A stretch of 64,000 nt of DNA. Origin: Argyresthia goedartella. Lineage: Eukaryota; Arthropoda; Insecta; Lepidoptera; Argyresthiidae. Where the stretch lies: positions 32,940,383-33,004,382 of the forward strand of contig OX463814.1 in NCBI GenBank assembly GCA_949825045.1, in the 5' to 3' direction. This document shows positions 50,897-62,244 of this stretch, piece after piece (the first letter of the stretch is position 1; each line of letters opens with the position of its first letter). A program made the translations under genes and the position numbers. The notes below the pieces were generated by a model that ran no database searches, was not told where the DNA came from, and saw nothing but the letters and a program-made list of their open reading frames with translations.

Positions 50897-51450
50897 TCTG
50901 ACATTTGTGTCTCAATATATCTATGACAATCTTGTGTATGTAAAAAGAAATATAACTAATTTTCAGAAGTACAGTGATATACACAATTTTAATACTAGAA
51001 ATAAAGACAAGTTGGTTGCTTATGTAAGCCGACTACATAAAATTAGTAATTCTTTTAAAGGCAATTGTATACGCTATTACAATAAGGTCCCTACTGATAT
51101 TAAAAACTTACCTTTAGACAAGTTTAAAATAATAATAAAACAGAAATTGTATAAAAAAGGTTACTACAGGATATCTGATTACTTAGAGGACAGATGTCCA
51201 TGGGAATAGATTGTTTGAGTAACAGGCTGTTTCGATATATAATTAGCATTCATTTTGTAATTTGACAATATTTTATTTAAAAAAGGAAACGCAAAAGATG
51301 CGACGACTGTGGAGTTTCTTCGGTGAGCTCTTCTCCACAGATTCCGCCATTGGGTTAGTGAACTCACCCAAAAAAATGTAATGCCGGATCTAAGTGATGT
51401 AACAACATCCTATGGAAATAAATGATTTTTGATTTTGATTTTGATTTTGG
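50897..51450 (+). mobile_element. LINE-A copy 2, strongly 5'-truncated
   Basis: From TCTGACATTTGTGTCTCAAT it matches 1516-2050 without gaps at about 99%. It includes the last 104 codons (to TAG 51207-51209), the 3' UTR stem (51307-51314, 51333-51340) and a (TTTTGA)n tail (51424-51449). The open frame fused to upstream sequence at 50865 is an accident of insertion. Confidence 0.92.
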
Positions 51451-51964
51451 AAACTACTTTAAAGGTTTTGGTTCCCTTTAGCGGCTTAAACAGCAGTATC
51501 TTTTGATTGCGTAGACCTAGAACTTTGATTTTTTCAGAGTTCAAGGGACCACAGACCTGAGTAATTGATATTAATTACAAATTGATTACTCCGCGTGTTC
51601 CTGAGAAAACGGGAAGTTCCTATATGGGTTACTTTTTAATTTTAGCATACGGAACCCTAAAAATCGAAGTTGCTAGTGCAGTGCCTGACTACACAATCCT
51701 ACAGAAAAAAGACGGGCAGTGACGGCAGCTGATTTATTATTAACCTGTGACGATAAAAAAGCGGTGTTATGAGTTTATAGCGTATGCCTGTCTTTGTGTC
51801 TGTCTGTCCGTGGCACCCTAGCGGTCCAAAATTTACGATCACGAATTTTAACGCGGTTTTCTGTAAATAGTAAAAGACATCCCTGCGATGGTTTTTAGCC
51901 ATGTTATATTGAAACCGGTTCAATGGTTCGAAAGTTAATCATTTATTTTGTCGAGGGTGTTTCA
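51451..51964. repeat. GTCY-type scraps
   Basis: CATACGGAACCCTAAAAATC at 51647-51666 is an inverted GTCY left end. TGTCTGTCTGTCCGTGGCAC+CCTA at 51797-51820 recurs in similar form at 58205-58240. No full element. Confidence 0.5.
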
Positions 51965-52990
51965 GTCATACTCAGCCTACATCTACCCACTGCTGGGCAT
52001 AGGCCTCTTCTCTAAAACGCCAATCTCCCCGGTCCTGCGCCAATCGCACCCAGTGGGATCCCGGCGACTTGATGATATCGTCGGACCATCTGGCTGGTGG
52101 TCTGCCCACAGGCCTTGTCGCTCCCCGTGGACGCCACTCTGTGACTGCTTTGATACACCGTCTTCCCTTCGTTTCCGTCTTCTCATCTAGCCAAGTGTCC
52201 CGCCCATCTCCACTTTAATCTCGTTATCCGTTTGCCTACATCTGCGACCTTCGTTATCCGTCGAATTGAGACGTTTGGCACACGGTCAACGAGAGAGGCA
52301 CCCGACATGGAACGCTCCATGGATATTTGTGCTACTTTTATAGTATGCATATTATGCTTTGTGAGCGTCCATGTTTCGGTTCCATAGGTGAGGATGGGCA
52401 AGACACATTGCTTATTCACCTTGGTCTTCAGACATTATGGGAGTGAGGATTTAAAGACATTACTTTGTTGCCCACTCTAATCCGACGCGTTTTTCGATCT
52501 ACTTCACCTGTGCATCTCGGTCAAAGGATAAACAATATCCAAGATAGACGTAATCGCTGACCACCTGTACGGTGTCATTGCTAACAATTATGGCCGGCAC
52601 ATTTAGTAGGCGACTCGTCATTAGCTTGGTCTTGGACATGTTCATCCTGGGACCGACTTTTAGGGAAGCTTCGTGCAATTCTGCGAGCTTATTTTGGAGA
52701 TCTGAGACGCATTCGGCGAATAGAATGAGGTCATCCGCAAACCTGAGCTGCGACATGCTTGCCCCGTTAATGTTTACTCCTTTCTCACTCCAATCCAACT
52801 TCTTCATAATGTCCTCCAGAACGTTGGTGAATCATTTGGGTGAGAGAGTGTCCCCCTGTCAGACACCCCGGTCTATAGACACGGAGTCGGTGTTCCTATA
52901 CATGCGCACCTGCATTGTCGCGGTTCTGTTCAGCTCCCGGAGGGTATCGACGTATCGCATGACAATGCCGCTTTTTATTTTACATTTATG
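51965..52990 (-). pseudogene. RTE-2: RTE-like reverse transcriptase, 3' half (minus strand)
   Basis: Minus strand from 52985: RYVDTLRELNRTATMQVRMY, V.QGDTLSPK (with a stop), TNVLEDIMKKLDWSEKGVNI, LRFADDLILFAE (FADD about 52720), LAELHEASLKVGPRMNMSKT, VSDYVYLGYCLSFDRDAQ, then after shifts VLPILTYGTETWTLTKHN, NVSIRRITKVADVGKRITRL+KWRWAGHLAR and a shifted GRPP..WSDD region. The end CCCACTGCTGGGCATAGGCC is the usual 3' end of this lineage. Several stops and frameshifts; the endonuclease and motif A are absent. Confidence 0.82.
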
Positions 52991-53693
52991 AAAGTATACA
53001 TTAAATACGCAAGGGTGTTTACCTTTATTTATTTATAGTTATTCTGTATTAGCCTCAGAGGATATTTTATGAAAGATAAAATGAATATGTAAGAATTCAC
53101 ATTGCTATTTACTTGAGTAGTTTGGTGCAAAAAGAGTACACGTATCCACTAAGGTACTTATGAGTAAAGCTTGCTGGTTGAAAGATAATGATAAGAATGA
53201 AGTGGCTACTTGTAAATAGATTAAAATGCAGTTATGTCTGCAAATTCTTGACAATTACAACACACGTAGATAAGAATAGTTGATAAAGGTATCTAATGGA
53301 TTATCAGGTATGAACAACACGAACCATTAAGTCCTCAACAACACGTCACGTGTTTCCCGGTATCTACCTCGTGAGAGGCACTTTATAGCTAAATGTTTAT
53401 TTTGTAAGTTTTAAAAGGTGCTTAGAGCCTACGAAACAAATTTATCTTATAATGTGTATCCCTGACAACTGTGTCCTAAGTGTGATATGTATATTTAATT
53501 CGTGTCAAATAAAGAACTTGGAAAAACAGAACAAACTTTATACCTTTGTTTGTTATGATGTCTTGGTCCATGGTATGACTGAGGATATTTCACCTGACAA
53601 ACCAAACAAGCAACAAAATATCGACGACCTCTTTGATGCGGTCGAGGCGTGTTTCCCAAGCGAGAGGTTAAGGTTCTAATCCACAACGTCTTA
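52991..53693. other. No supported gene
   Basis: A 75-codon plus frame (53452-53679) is unrecognised and overlaps a minus frame of similar length. Confidence 0.45.
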
Positions 53694-53770
53694 TGCCGAT
53701 TCAGATTAGGAACCTATATAAAGTAACCCGCAAAATTACCATGACCATCTTAAAACAAGTCTTGGTATTA
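53694..53770 (+). repeat. Short dispersed repeat, inverse of 2752-2840
   Basis: GATTCAGATTAGGAACCTAT, CGCAAAATTACCATGACCAT, CTTAAAACAAGTCTTGGTAT. The family is unknown. Confidence 0.55.
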
Positions 53771-53964
53771 GGTTATAAAGCCCATTATGGCATATTGGAA
53801 TGAAAATGGTTGCCATGGTGATTTTCTTGTTTTGGACCTAATCTTAATCGCTAAAAAGTTGTGGTAACCTCCCAAGTCTTGGATGTGTGTGACGTCGCTG
53901 GAAAACGATAAATGTGATTTGACAGGTCGAAATGTCGCTTAGCGAAATAATGTTGCAAGTTTCC

Positions 53965-54478
53965 AATAGCACATACAGCTCTACTCAAACGGAACTGTTA
54001 CTGTAGGCAACAAATATAATGATCACTAAGTTATTTTTTCCTACCCAAAATGGATAAACGAACACCAAAAGTTGCAAAAAATATCCAGGCAAAATACTGC
54101 GGTAGCTTAGGTGAAGGGTAAAGGGGTTGAGCGAAGCGAAGCCCCCTTTATCCTTCGTGTTAGATTGAACATGTAAGAACAACAAAAAATACTTAAAACA
54201 TTAACTTAAGTACACAAAACAAAAAAAGAAGTTTGGTGATCATTTATCCAAACACAATTTGGTGGACATTTATCCATTCTGGCAGTCATTTCGAATTTTA
54301 TTGTTAGTAAAATAGGTGCGTTTTTGGAATTCGTTTAAACATAAGCCGTTACTGTATGTCGATACAAATATTTAATAATATTCCAACGGAACTACAAGAA
54401 ATGCCTTTCAATATGTTTAAGTATGAATTACGTAAATGGTTAATTACTTAATGCTATTACAACATTAAAGATAAATAG
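53965..54478 (+). pseudogene. LINE RT C-terminus interrupted by MITE-E
   Basis: With MITE-E removed, one plus frame reads LLKRNCYCMSIQIFNNIPTE then LQEMPFNMFKYELRKWLIT, a stop, and YYNIKDK. This matches the SFKGNC..YNKLP.....FK..L....YY.IK end of LINE-A, -B and -C. It is a small truncated copy. Only the last 50 or so codons are visible. Confidence 0.65.
54006..54347 (+). mobile_element. MITE-E copy 2 with perfect 9-bp target duplication
   Basis: GTTACTGTA at 53997-54005 and 54348-54356. The ends are GGCAACAAATATAATGATCA and TTCGTTTAAACATAAGCC. The core module is present in forward orientation (GGCAAAATACTGCGGTAGCT, GAGCGAAGCGAAGCCCCCTT, TGTTAGATTGAACATGTAAG). Confidence 0.85.
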
Positions 54479-54480
54479 TT

Positions 54481-55216
54481 ATATGTGTCACAAGAGAGCA
54501 AAATGATGTATTTACGGCGAGGGCGGTACATTGAATCCAGAGTGAAGGGAAGGATTCTACGATAGCAAGCGTTAACGCCCATGACGAAAATAACTTTGCT
54601 CCTGTGTGACATATACAATTTTTCACACCGACAATGAGGAAAATTTAAATTAAATGCTCTAAAAAAATAAAATAACTGTACTTTGAATTATACTTTCACC
54701 ACTTTTACAGTAATCGAACAACGTAATCAAAACATTTTTTATAATGGTGGATTGTGAAGGATTAGGCAAAGGTCACCACAGATAAAATATTCCTGTGTAC
54801 TTTTACTAATGTGTAAAAATAATCGAATCCAATATTACAATGGATTCGGATATCAATATTCATTATATCACAATAACAGTCATCGATAGTTTTGATTTCA
54901 GTAAAACAAATTATTTATTGTGACATTTTTTTTTAAACATTACGAAAAGTTCATAAATTTCCATATAGTAATCATAAAGTTAAAAATTTGAAACGTGTTC
55001 GTTTTTAATCGACTACGCCATCGTAGTCGATTGTAATGTAATTTCATAATTACATTCTATTATTTTAATCTGTGTTCAATTGGCATATTGCGTAAATGCA
55101 ACATGACAATGAATAAATTAAAAAGTAGCTTGAACAGAAAAGTAGCATTTTGCTCCCTCTCATCGTGGAGCAAACCTTACTTTTCCGAATGAAAGGTGTG
55201 AAAAATTAATTGTATA
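54481..55216. mobile_element. MITE-O, two nested inverted-repeat sections
   Basis: 54481-54614 folds on itself: ATATGTGTCACA..GAGCAAA with TTTGCTCC.GTGTGACATAT. The right section runs from ATATACAATTTTTCACACCG (54611) to GGTGTGAAAAATTAATTGTA (55195-55214), also an inverted pair. A second GAGCAAA-type motif near 55173 suggests the two are parts of one element. Non-coding. Confidence 0.65.
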
Positions 55217-55711
55217 TCAACCTTGTTGAGATTTAATTATTAAATACCTACCTGCTTCAAATAATATATACATATATTTTGTATTGTATTTATTGCACTG
55301 ATTGGGTGCTAGTTTTGCATGTCACTACAAGGCTAGATGTGCAGTGCTGATAAATGTAATATTACCACGTATTACGTTACCTCATCTAAGCAAAATAAAC
55401 GTATTTGCATTTGTATTTACTTAAGTATTATCTTGATCCACGGACGGGGCTAATAAAAAACTGCAAATTTGTTTCTTCAAGTTGGCAATTCGTTTGTCAA
55501 GTAACGCTGCCGACATTCCTGCATGAGAGCGTCTTTCCCAGCTTGAGTACGTATGGAATTTCGGCTTGAGGACTCTCCTGCAGTCGATATTTCTCTTCTC
55601 GTCTCCATGAAACAGATAGAAATCATAATTGCTGGCTTTTAACTTTTTTTAACCCGTTTTTTTTTAAACCCTGAATATTAAATGCACAATATAAAACATG
55701 TTGGCGTTGTA
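55217..55711. other. No supported gene
   Basis: On the minus strand 55615-55480 reads METRREISTAGESSSRNSIR, QAGKDALMQECRQRYLTNEL before a stop. It is protein-like but I do not recognise it. Confidence 0.35.
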
Positions 55712-55800
55712 CAGGTGTAACAGAATGGTGTAGTCATATATTAAGAGGCTGCTAGGGACATCATTCTGAACAAAGAAAGAACCATAACTATTTCGTTTTA
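55712..55800 (+). mobile_element. MITE-H fragment
   Basis: TA|CAGGTGTAACAGAATGGTGT, then GGGACATCATTCTGAACAAA, like 57744-57830. The right end is missing. Confidence 0.65.
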
Positions 55801-55855
55801 GATCCCAAGAAATAGCACGATTTAGATGAAAAACATCTATTTATTTTATTTTATT

Positions 55856-56100
55856 CATATGTCATTATGATGTTTTCAAACACTACGATAGTAGGAAATG
55901 GATGTCGTCATAGCATATCCCCGAAACATTCCCGAAACAACGGGGTCTTAATGACGCACAACACAGCTGATTTTTGGAACCAGCTCCAATGGCTTGTGAG
56001 TATTTCATCAAATTCGTGTCCCCTTTCGTTCATAAGAGTCAATGTCGCGGAAACGCATGTAAGGGACAGATAGGGCTTAGCTAAACACATAATAAATATT
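55856..56100. repeat. Dispersed block related to 32090-32140
   Basis: ATGATGTTTTCAAACACTAC..GGAAATGGATGTCGTCATA is shared in part with 32090-32140. The 68-codon frame here is not recognised. Confidence 0.4.
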
Positions 56101-56364
56101 TCGACACGGTCAAATGTTTTTTTGGGTCGCTTGAGAATTTACGATCATCTTTTTATGACACGGTGCGTGGACATGTTTTACTCATATTTGGTATAAGAAT
56201 ATGTATTGTGATTTAAAAATTAATGTTGAAGTAATGACATATGCTCCAGAAATTAGTAGACAGAGAATAATCTTTTAAATTTTGTTTTGCCCTTTAAATA
56301 TTGATATTATGCCTCCTAAAGTAAACACCTCATTATCGCGTTAGTTTGTAAATTCCAAATTCCA
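56101..56364. other. No recognisable gene
   Basis: AT-rich; nothing supported. Confidence 0.5.
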
Positions 56365-56636
56365 AATGTCTTTATTACTGTAGATATTTACATATACTTA
56401 GCAATCGTCATTTTTTGCCACTTCTCTACATTGGACCACTATGGGAGTAGAAGGGCGTAGAAACTACCACAGATTGATTTTTAGATCTCTTTTAAAAATT
56501 GCTTGTGCTTAACTTATACAAATTTTATAATATCACAATTAATAAATAGGAATAAATAATTACAAGATCTGTGTTGAGCCAGATTATCCCATGCAGTCCC
56601 ATCATTTAAGTAATCTTGAACATTGTAATATCCCTT
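56365..56636 (-). pseudogene. LINE-C 3' UTR (minus strand)
   Basis: CTTTATTACTGTAGATATTT, CATTTTTTGCCACTTCTCTA, CACTATGGGAG..CTACCACAG (56437-56472), GTGTTGAGCCAGATTATCCC. No coding part remains; the MITE-F copy starts at once after it. Confidence 0.85.
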
Positions 56637-56957
56637 AAACTATCGAAAAATTGAAACCAGACCGACAGGGTTTAGAAATTACGTTTATTTTGTTCTTACA
56701 TGTCAACTTAACGCGAAGACTATTCGGGGGCTTCGCTGCGTTCGCCCCCTCTAGTCTTCACCCAAAGCTACCGCAGTGTTTACCCTGGTATTTCCTTTGC
56801 AATTCAAGATTAAACCAGTTCAAAATTTTATGGTTTTATTATAAACAAACACGTCATATCGTAAGCAGTACGGTACAGTTAACAATTTTTCGATAGTTGG
56901 TAAACTAACGAGAAAAAATACGTTGGATTATAAACTAATGGTTTGACAATCTTATGG
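56637..56957. mobile_element. MITE-F copy 2, left end missing
   Basis: AAACTATCGAAAAATTGAAA, CCAGACCGACAGGGTTTAG, the core module in reverse (TTGTTCTTACATGTCAACTT, GGGGGCTTCGCTGCGTTCGC, AGCTACCGCAGTGTTTACCC), then GTTTGACAATCTTATGGTGA. It keeps the GGGGGC..GCCCCC palindrome that copy 1 lost. Confidence 0.82.
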
Positions 56958-57129
56958 TGACATCACATCTTTTTTTTCAATCGGTTTATTTGTAAACATC
57001 ATGGGAACTACGAGTATACGTTGTTTTATTAAATAGATGTTTGCACCTAAAACTTGCTATTTCTTGGCATCTAAAAAGAATATCGATAATTATGGTTCTT
57101 GCGTCAAAAATAGGTATTCAATAGTAGTT
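56958..57129. other. No recognisable gene
   Basis: Short AT-rich spacer. Confidence 0.5.
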
Positions 57130-57645
57130 TATGTGACTGCTACATAATGGAGTGCATTATGAATCGCCAAACGTGCCTTTTGGACACTTGGCTTCTCATC
57201 AAGGAGTGCAGTGCCCCATTGATTTTATTGTCCGCACTCACTCTCCTTTCAATATCACCCTCACATTTCCCATCTCTTGTAAACATACTACCCAAGTATG
57301 TAATCTCATTCAATTGTTCCACTTGTTCATCATTAATCATAATCACACATTCAGTTACTTCTTCATCTTTTTCTAAAACCATGACCTTCGTTTTACTGAC
57401 ATTCACCTTCATTCCCTTCTTCTTAATTGATTTGTACATGAGAGTTACCATCTCCTGCAGCTCACCCACCGACGACGCAAGAATAACTTGATCATCGTCG
57501 TATAAGAGGCAGTTGATAAATAACTCTCCCATTTGCATCCCACAATCACGCTTTTTTAAAATCATTCAAAACTATCCATGAAAAGATTGAACAGCCATGG
57601 CGATGCTACACACCCCTGTCTCATTGGCCTTGGCTGAATAATTTA
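57130..57645 (-). pseudogene. RTE-3: RTE-like reverse-transcriptase fragment (minus strand)
   Basis: Minus strand from 57640: RPMRQGCVASPWLFNLFMDS+FE, a shift, then LKKRDCGMQMGELFINCLLY and DDDQVILASSVGELQEMVTL, MYKSIKKKGMKVNVSKTKVM, VEQLNEITYLGSMFTRDGKC, EGDIERRVSADNKINGALHS. The catalytic box is YDDD rather than YADD, an Ala to Asp change. Both catalytic Asp are still there, so the box is altered but not removed. Truncated at both ends. Confidence 0.85.
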
Positions 57646-57743
57646 TTAGATAATAATTGCATTATCGGACACTCCATATTTATCTGGTAATTAAGTAATT
57701 TGAATTCCATTTGTATGTCTCGGTGCTTTCCCCATTTCCTATA

Positions 57744-57980
57744 CAGGTTGTAACAGAAAGGTGTAGACATATTTTAGGGGATTTTTAGGGACATCATTCT
57801 GAACAACTTTTACTTTGAAACCGATCTTGGAAACTTTGATTTTCATTCTCTGTGCATTTTGGGCCGGGCGATTAGTTATTTTGTATGGAGAAGTGACAAT
57901 GAAGTTTGTCTGATCAAATCGGTTTCATAGTGACAAGGTGTTCAAAATGGTGCCCATAAAAACCTTTCTATTACACCCTG
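57744..57980. mobile_element. MITE-H, complete copy
   Basis: The left TA|CAGGTTGTAACAGAAAGGTG is mirrored by the right CCTTTCTATTACACCCTG. The interior has ACATCATTCTGAACAACTTT and GAAACCGATCTTGG paired with AATCGGTTTCATAG further right. 237 bp, Tc1/mariner-type ends by inference. Confidence 0.75.
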
Positions 57981-59029
57981 TGTACTTAATGAATCCACTC
58001 GATACCTGTCTACATAAGCCGGATAAAAGTCATTCACGAGTATGCCGCCGCTTACTCTAGGCACCAGCTTAAATTAGTAAAATCTGGCTGCGTTATACGA
58101 GTTACGTCTTTCTCTCTCTCCCCCACCATACCCTAAACGTTAAAGAAACTTGGCGTGGCCTGTAACTGTTTTTCAGTGAGTTTGGTTAAGTTTTCATTAG
58201 TAGGCGTCTGTCGGTCTGTCTGTCTGTCTGTGGCACCCTAGGGCTGGTAAAGATGGACAATTATTTTGGTAGGTGACAACATTGCGGTGGTCTCATCTAT
58301 GTATTAATAAAATCGGCATAGTAGATCCAAAGTTATCAGCTTAACAAGGAAACAAGTAAATACAATTGTGGATTTTACAAAGGATGCATTATTTTATTGT
58401 GTCGGAGGTCTTTTTAACTTTATATTTATAGTTATTTCTTAGTATAATGATTTGTGACTCCACCGTCCATGTTTATCTACATCAAACCCTGAGATAAAAA
58501 CTAAACTTTTTATTAATAATTATCGATGAGATTGACTTGCACGACTTCCGAGATTTTCCATAGTTAATCGAAATCCCTGAATGTTCTCGGACACTACACC
58601 GATAAAACTAAACTTGCTGCTTTGTTTTCTGCTCAGAGAATAAATTATAATAAAATCAGACTGTCAGAATATCTTCTTATTTCAGGAAAAACTCCCATAT
58701 TGCTATAGCTAAATACCTTTAAACTATAGCCTGCGATTTAGTTCGACGGACTTGTTTGACTACTCAAAATGCACAAATGTTGTTAGAACTTGCAAAGTGC
58801 TGACAAAGACAAAGAAAAAATGTTTATGTGTTCATTATTGTTTGTATCTAGGTTTTATATTATTTATAGTGTTTCAAATGATGGTACCCAGTAGTAATGG
58901 GTGTACAAAGATTAATCTTATTATATAACATCTTAAATCTAAATTTAATCTTAACATATTTAGAGTAGTGGACATATTTAAAACTTAAATCAGTATAATT
59001 ATAAGTATTTTATTATTGTTTTATTTTAT
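57981..59029. other. No gene; one GTCY-type scrap
   Basis: GGCGTCTGTCGGTCTGTCTG then TCTGTGGCACCCTAGGG (58204-58244) resembles 51790-51820. The rest is AT-rich and unrecognised. Confidence 0.5.
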
Positions 59030-60720
59030 GACTCTAGGTATACTAATATTGCGATGCTACACCGCTTCACAAATTTCACAAACCGTGGGCTAAGACGAGA
59101 AAGAAACGGCAAGAAAACTCAATCCAGCCCATTTACTTCGACGTGGATTTGTTGAGTAATCAGTTCTTTGTCATTAATGTATTCATTGATATCATAGTAC
59201 ATTTTATGTTTTAAGATTTTAGTAACCGTTTTTTGAAAAAATGTATATCCAAAGATTTTATAGAATTTGGTAATAGGTTAAATATTTGGCGACATAGAAA
59301 ACGCTATTTTTATACAGTACACATTTAGGAGAAGGAAGTACTATATGGGTTTTATTACGAGATTTCTTGTGTATATTGTGTTTCGTTCTATAAAACGTAT
59401 ATGATAGTTTTCCAACCGAACATTAAGCACTCTAGGATAAATATTGACGGAAAGTTAGAATGTCTAATTTTTTAAAGTGGGGTTTGCAGCTATCCGTCTT
59501 TTTTATGCCAGCAAAGGCCTTGATACATTTTTTCTGATGCCTAAATATTTTGTCCTTCTCAGTAGAATTTCCGAAAAAGTTGATACCGTAACTAAGGATA
59601 GAATGCACATATCCGAGATATGCAGTAACAGCTGCCTCTGTGGTCGCAATCTGCGTTAATCTGCTTAGAGGGTACAAAGCTGTTTAGCTTTATATGTGCA
59701 GTTTCTATCCGCTGTGTTGGTCTGGGTGCAGTCCGAAGAATTTTACTGTTTGTACTATTTCTACGTCATTGTTATAATAGCTTACGTTTTAATTTCGGTG
59801 GGTTTGCTTGTGGTTGATGAAATTGCATAATTTAGTTTTTTGTAGGTTAATTTTTAGATTGTTATTCAGAAGCCATTCGACCAGCCCACTCAATGTATTG
59901 TTATATCTAGTTCGAAGTTTAGTGGCTCTGTACATTTTATGACAACGGAACAGTGATCCGCAAACAAAATTGTAGGATGAACAGGAGAGGCCCCAAGATA
60001 CTTCCCTGTGGGGCTCCGTATTTTACAGCCCTGATGTCAGACGCGTGGTTTTGTTCTGTTTCCGTTTTATCTGTACTATTGATAATGCAAAACTGTTTTA
60101 TATTTGCTAAGTATGAATTTAATAGATTTTGTGACGGACCCCTTATACCAAAACCTTCGAGTTTTTCCAGCAATAGTTTGTGGTCTATGAAATCGAAAGC
60201 TTTAGTCATGTCCATGAAAATCATTGAGACTACTGTTGTCTATTGTTGATACTGTTATACAAATGTTTTAAAAGGTCATATATCGCTAATATTGTGGACT
60301 TCTTTTTTCTAAAGGCATTCTGTTCGTACACAAATATGTGTGCTTCTAAAAAGGAATTTAGTCTGATATGTATTGCCCGTTCAAAGATTTTAGATATTAT
60401 AGGTATAAGAGCTACTTATCGCCGGTCGGTATTTAGTGACATCTTTTTTATCTCCAGCGTTGTGAATAGGTTTTATAACACAATTTTTAACTCGATCTGG
60501 ATAAGTGCCTTCTTCAAAGCACATATTTATAACGTACGATAGTGGCGCGGCTAAGATGTGGGAGCTAGTTTTTAGTATTTTGGTGCTGATGTCGTCATAT
60601 CCTACACTATTTGTTTTTTTAGACCTTTTATTAGATAATAGACTTCCGTAACATCTGTTGGTTAGAATTGTTTGGTTTGAAATTGGGTATCTTGCTACTT
60701 TGAGATTTTACTTAGTCTAT
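59030..60720 (-). pseudogene. LINE-P: degraded jockey-group RT (minus strand)
   Basis: Minus strand from about 60600: GYDDISTKILKTSSHILAAP, NMCFEEGTYPDRVKNCVIKP, KDVTKYRPA.., SKIFERAIHIRLNSFLEAHI, NAFRKKKSTILAIYDLLKHL. Then motif A MIFMDMTKAFDFIDHKLLLE (60224), VKYGAPQGSILGPLLFIL (about 60010), a gap where FADD should be, AYLGYVHSILSYGINFFGNS, FRHQKKCIKAFAGIKKTDSC and a C-terminal MYYDINEYINDKEL near 59195. Several stops and shifts. Distantly related to LINE-A, -B and -C; no close copy in the window. Confidence 0.8.
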
Positions 60721-61168
60721 TAAGGAATCATTAAATGAAATCAGTAAATTTTCGATTTTTTTAGTAGTAAAATTTTGTTTTTTTTGTAATTGTTTAAACA
60801 CAAGCCTTAAATAAATGTCTTTATTTCGTAAATGGCAGTTTAACGATTAGGTGAATTTTGCCAATGTCACCTGTTTTCATAGATTGCAGTATATTTGGAC
60901 AGGCTCTCTTTCGAACACCTGGAATTTTAGTGTTCAAATATATATTCTTTGATGTTCATTTATTGCTTGATAGCACTATCCACGAGGACCAAGCGTACAT
61001 GGTGGCGGGAGCGCAGTCAGGACTCTTAATTTGGCGCCATTTGACCTGTCATTTGTTTGAATTAGATTCTGAGGATATTTGGAAATTGTTTTTGCGCGTT
61101 GACTGCGGTGCCCGAATAATTTTGAAATCTTGAACACAACTTGTGAATGATAATCCCTAGTATTTAAT
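60721..61168. other. No recognisable gene
   Basis: A 91-codon plus frame (60858-61133) has no motif I know. Confidence 0.45.
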
Positions 61169-61480
61169 ATTCACCAAGTTAAACACTAAAAAAAACAAGA
61201 CTTCAAGTCTTTTTTTCTTCCTCCCCAGTCGGTATGCGAATGTCGTCTATACATACACACGAAAACGATACTATGGAACCTGTCTTCTTAATACAATACG
61301 AATATACAGCACAGAAGTGAAAAAAATGCCAAATTGCATCTCATTTCATGACAAAGGCACCACTACTAATTCACCAAGTTAAAAACATAAAAAATACCAA
61401 GCCCTATTGCTTCCTCAACGGTCGGAATGCGAATGTCGTCAAAATACGCGAAAACAAGGCTACAAAATCTGTCTGGCTGA
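61169..61480 (+). repeat. Diverged tandem duplication, period about 200 bp
   Basis: ATTCACCAAGTTAAACACTA..CTTCCTCCCCAGTCGGTATG, CGAATGTCGTC (from 61169) recurs as ATTCACCAAGTTAAAAACAT..CTTCCTCAACGGTCGGAATG, CGAATGTCGTC (from 61370). The unit is unknown. Confidence 0.75.
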
Positions 61481-62200
61481 CAGTCAAGTCCACACATATT
61501 ATACGACATAAACGAAGTACTTATAGACAGATTCATCTTATGACAATGACCTTAAACACCACTGACAGTAAGGTAATAATACGCAATTTCGTTTACCTGG
61601 ATGATATCATCTATCCAGTATTTTTGCTTTAGAAACCAAACAACTGGGCCTATTACTGATTTTCAAAAACTGGGACCAAACTGGAAGATCACCCTTTCAA
61701 ATAAAAAAGGATTTTTTAAATCGGTTCATTAAAAGTACCAGTTTTGAGGTAACAAACATAATACAATACAAGCAGTTTGAGAACACCTTCTTTTTTTATC
61801 CTCCTCATCTGTCTTATCACTTCTAATATTTTACGAACTGTTTAAGTACGATTACCTCATGTTTACGTTTCATTAGTTCCTCAAGGATCGTGTATTAGTT
61901 GTCGGAGATGGCAGGTGGTCTGCCCGCCTGACTGTTTGCGTACGACCGAGGGGCGCGGCGGGGTCACTGAATTGATCTTCAAGGGGCGATAGGAACAGGG
62001 ACGGAAATGGAGCTGCTTGAACGAAAACACTATGAACTTCACTCATATTTTATAAACAGGATAATTTTGCAAAACAAAGAGTAGTGTAGGTGTACAGTTA
62101 CGTTGTCTTAGCCATAATATAGATTTATCATTTTATGACATGGCTAACCATTTCATGATCTGGCCGACCATTTCATGAAATGGTCAGAAAGGTTTGAATT
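61481..62200. other. No gene; short CATGAAATGG inverted motif
   Basis: ACCATTTCATGATCTGGCCG then ACCATTTCATGAAATGGTCA at 62150-62185 is locally palindromic and may be a MITE end. The rest is unrecognised. Confidence 0.45.
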
Positions 62201-62244
62201 TATGAAACATGTATTTTTAAAAGCATTTTTATTCAATACTACCT

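Noticed and set aside
50865..51209. Start of a gene at 50865
   Set aside because: The first residues come from the sequence next to the insertion; the rest is the tail of LINE-A copy 2.
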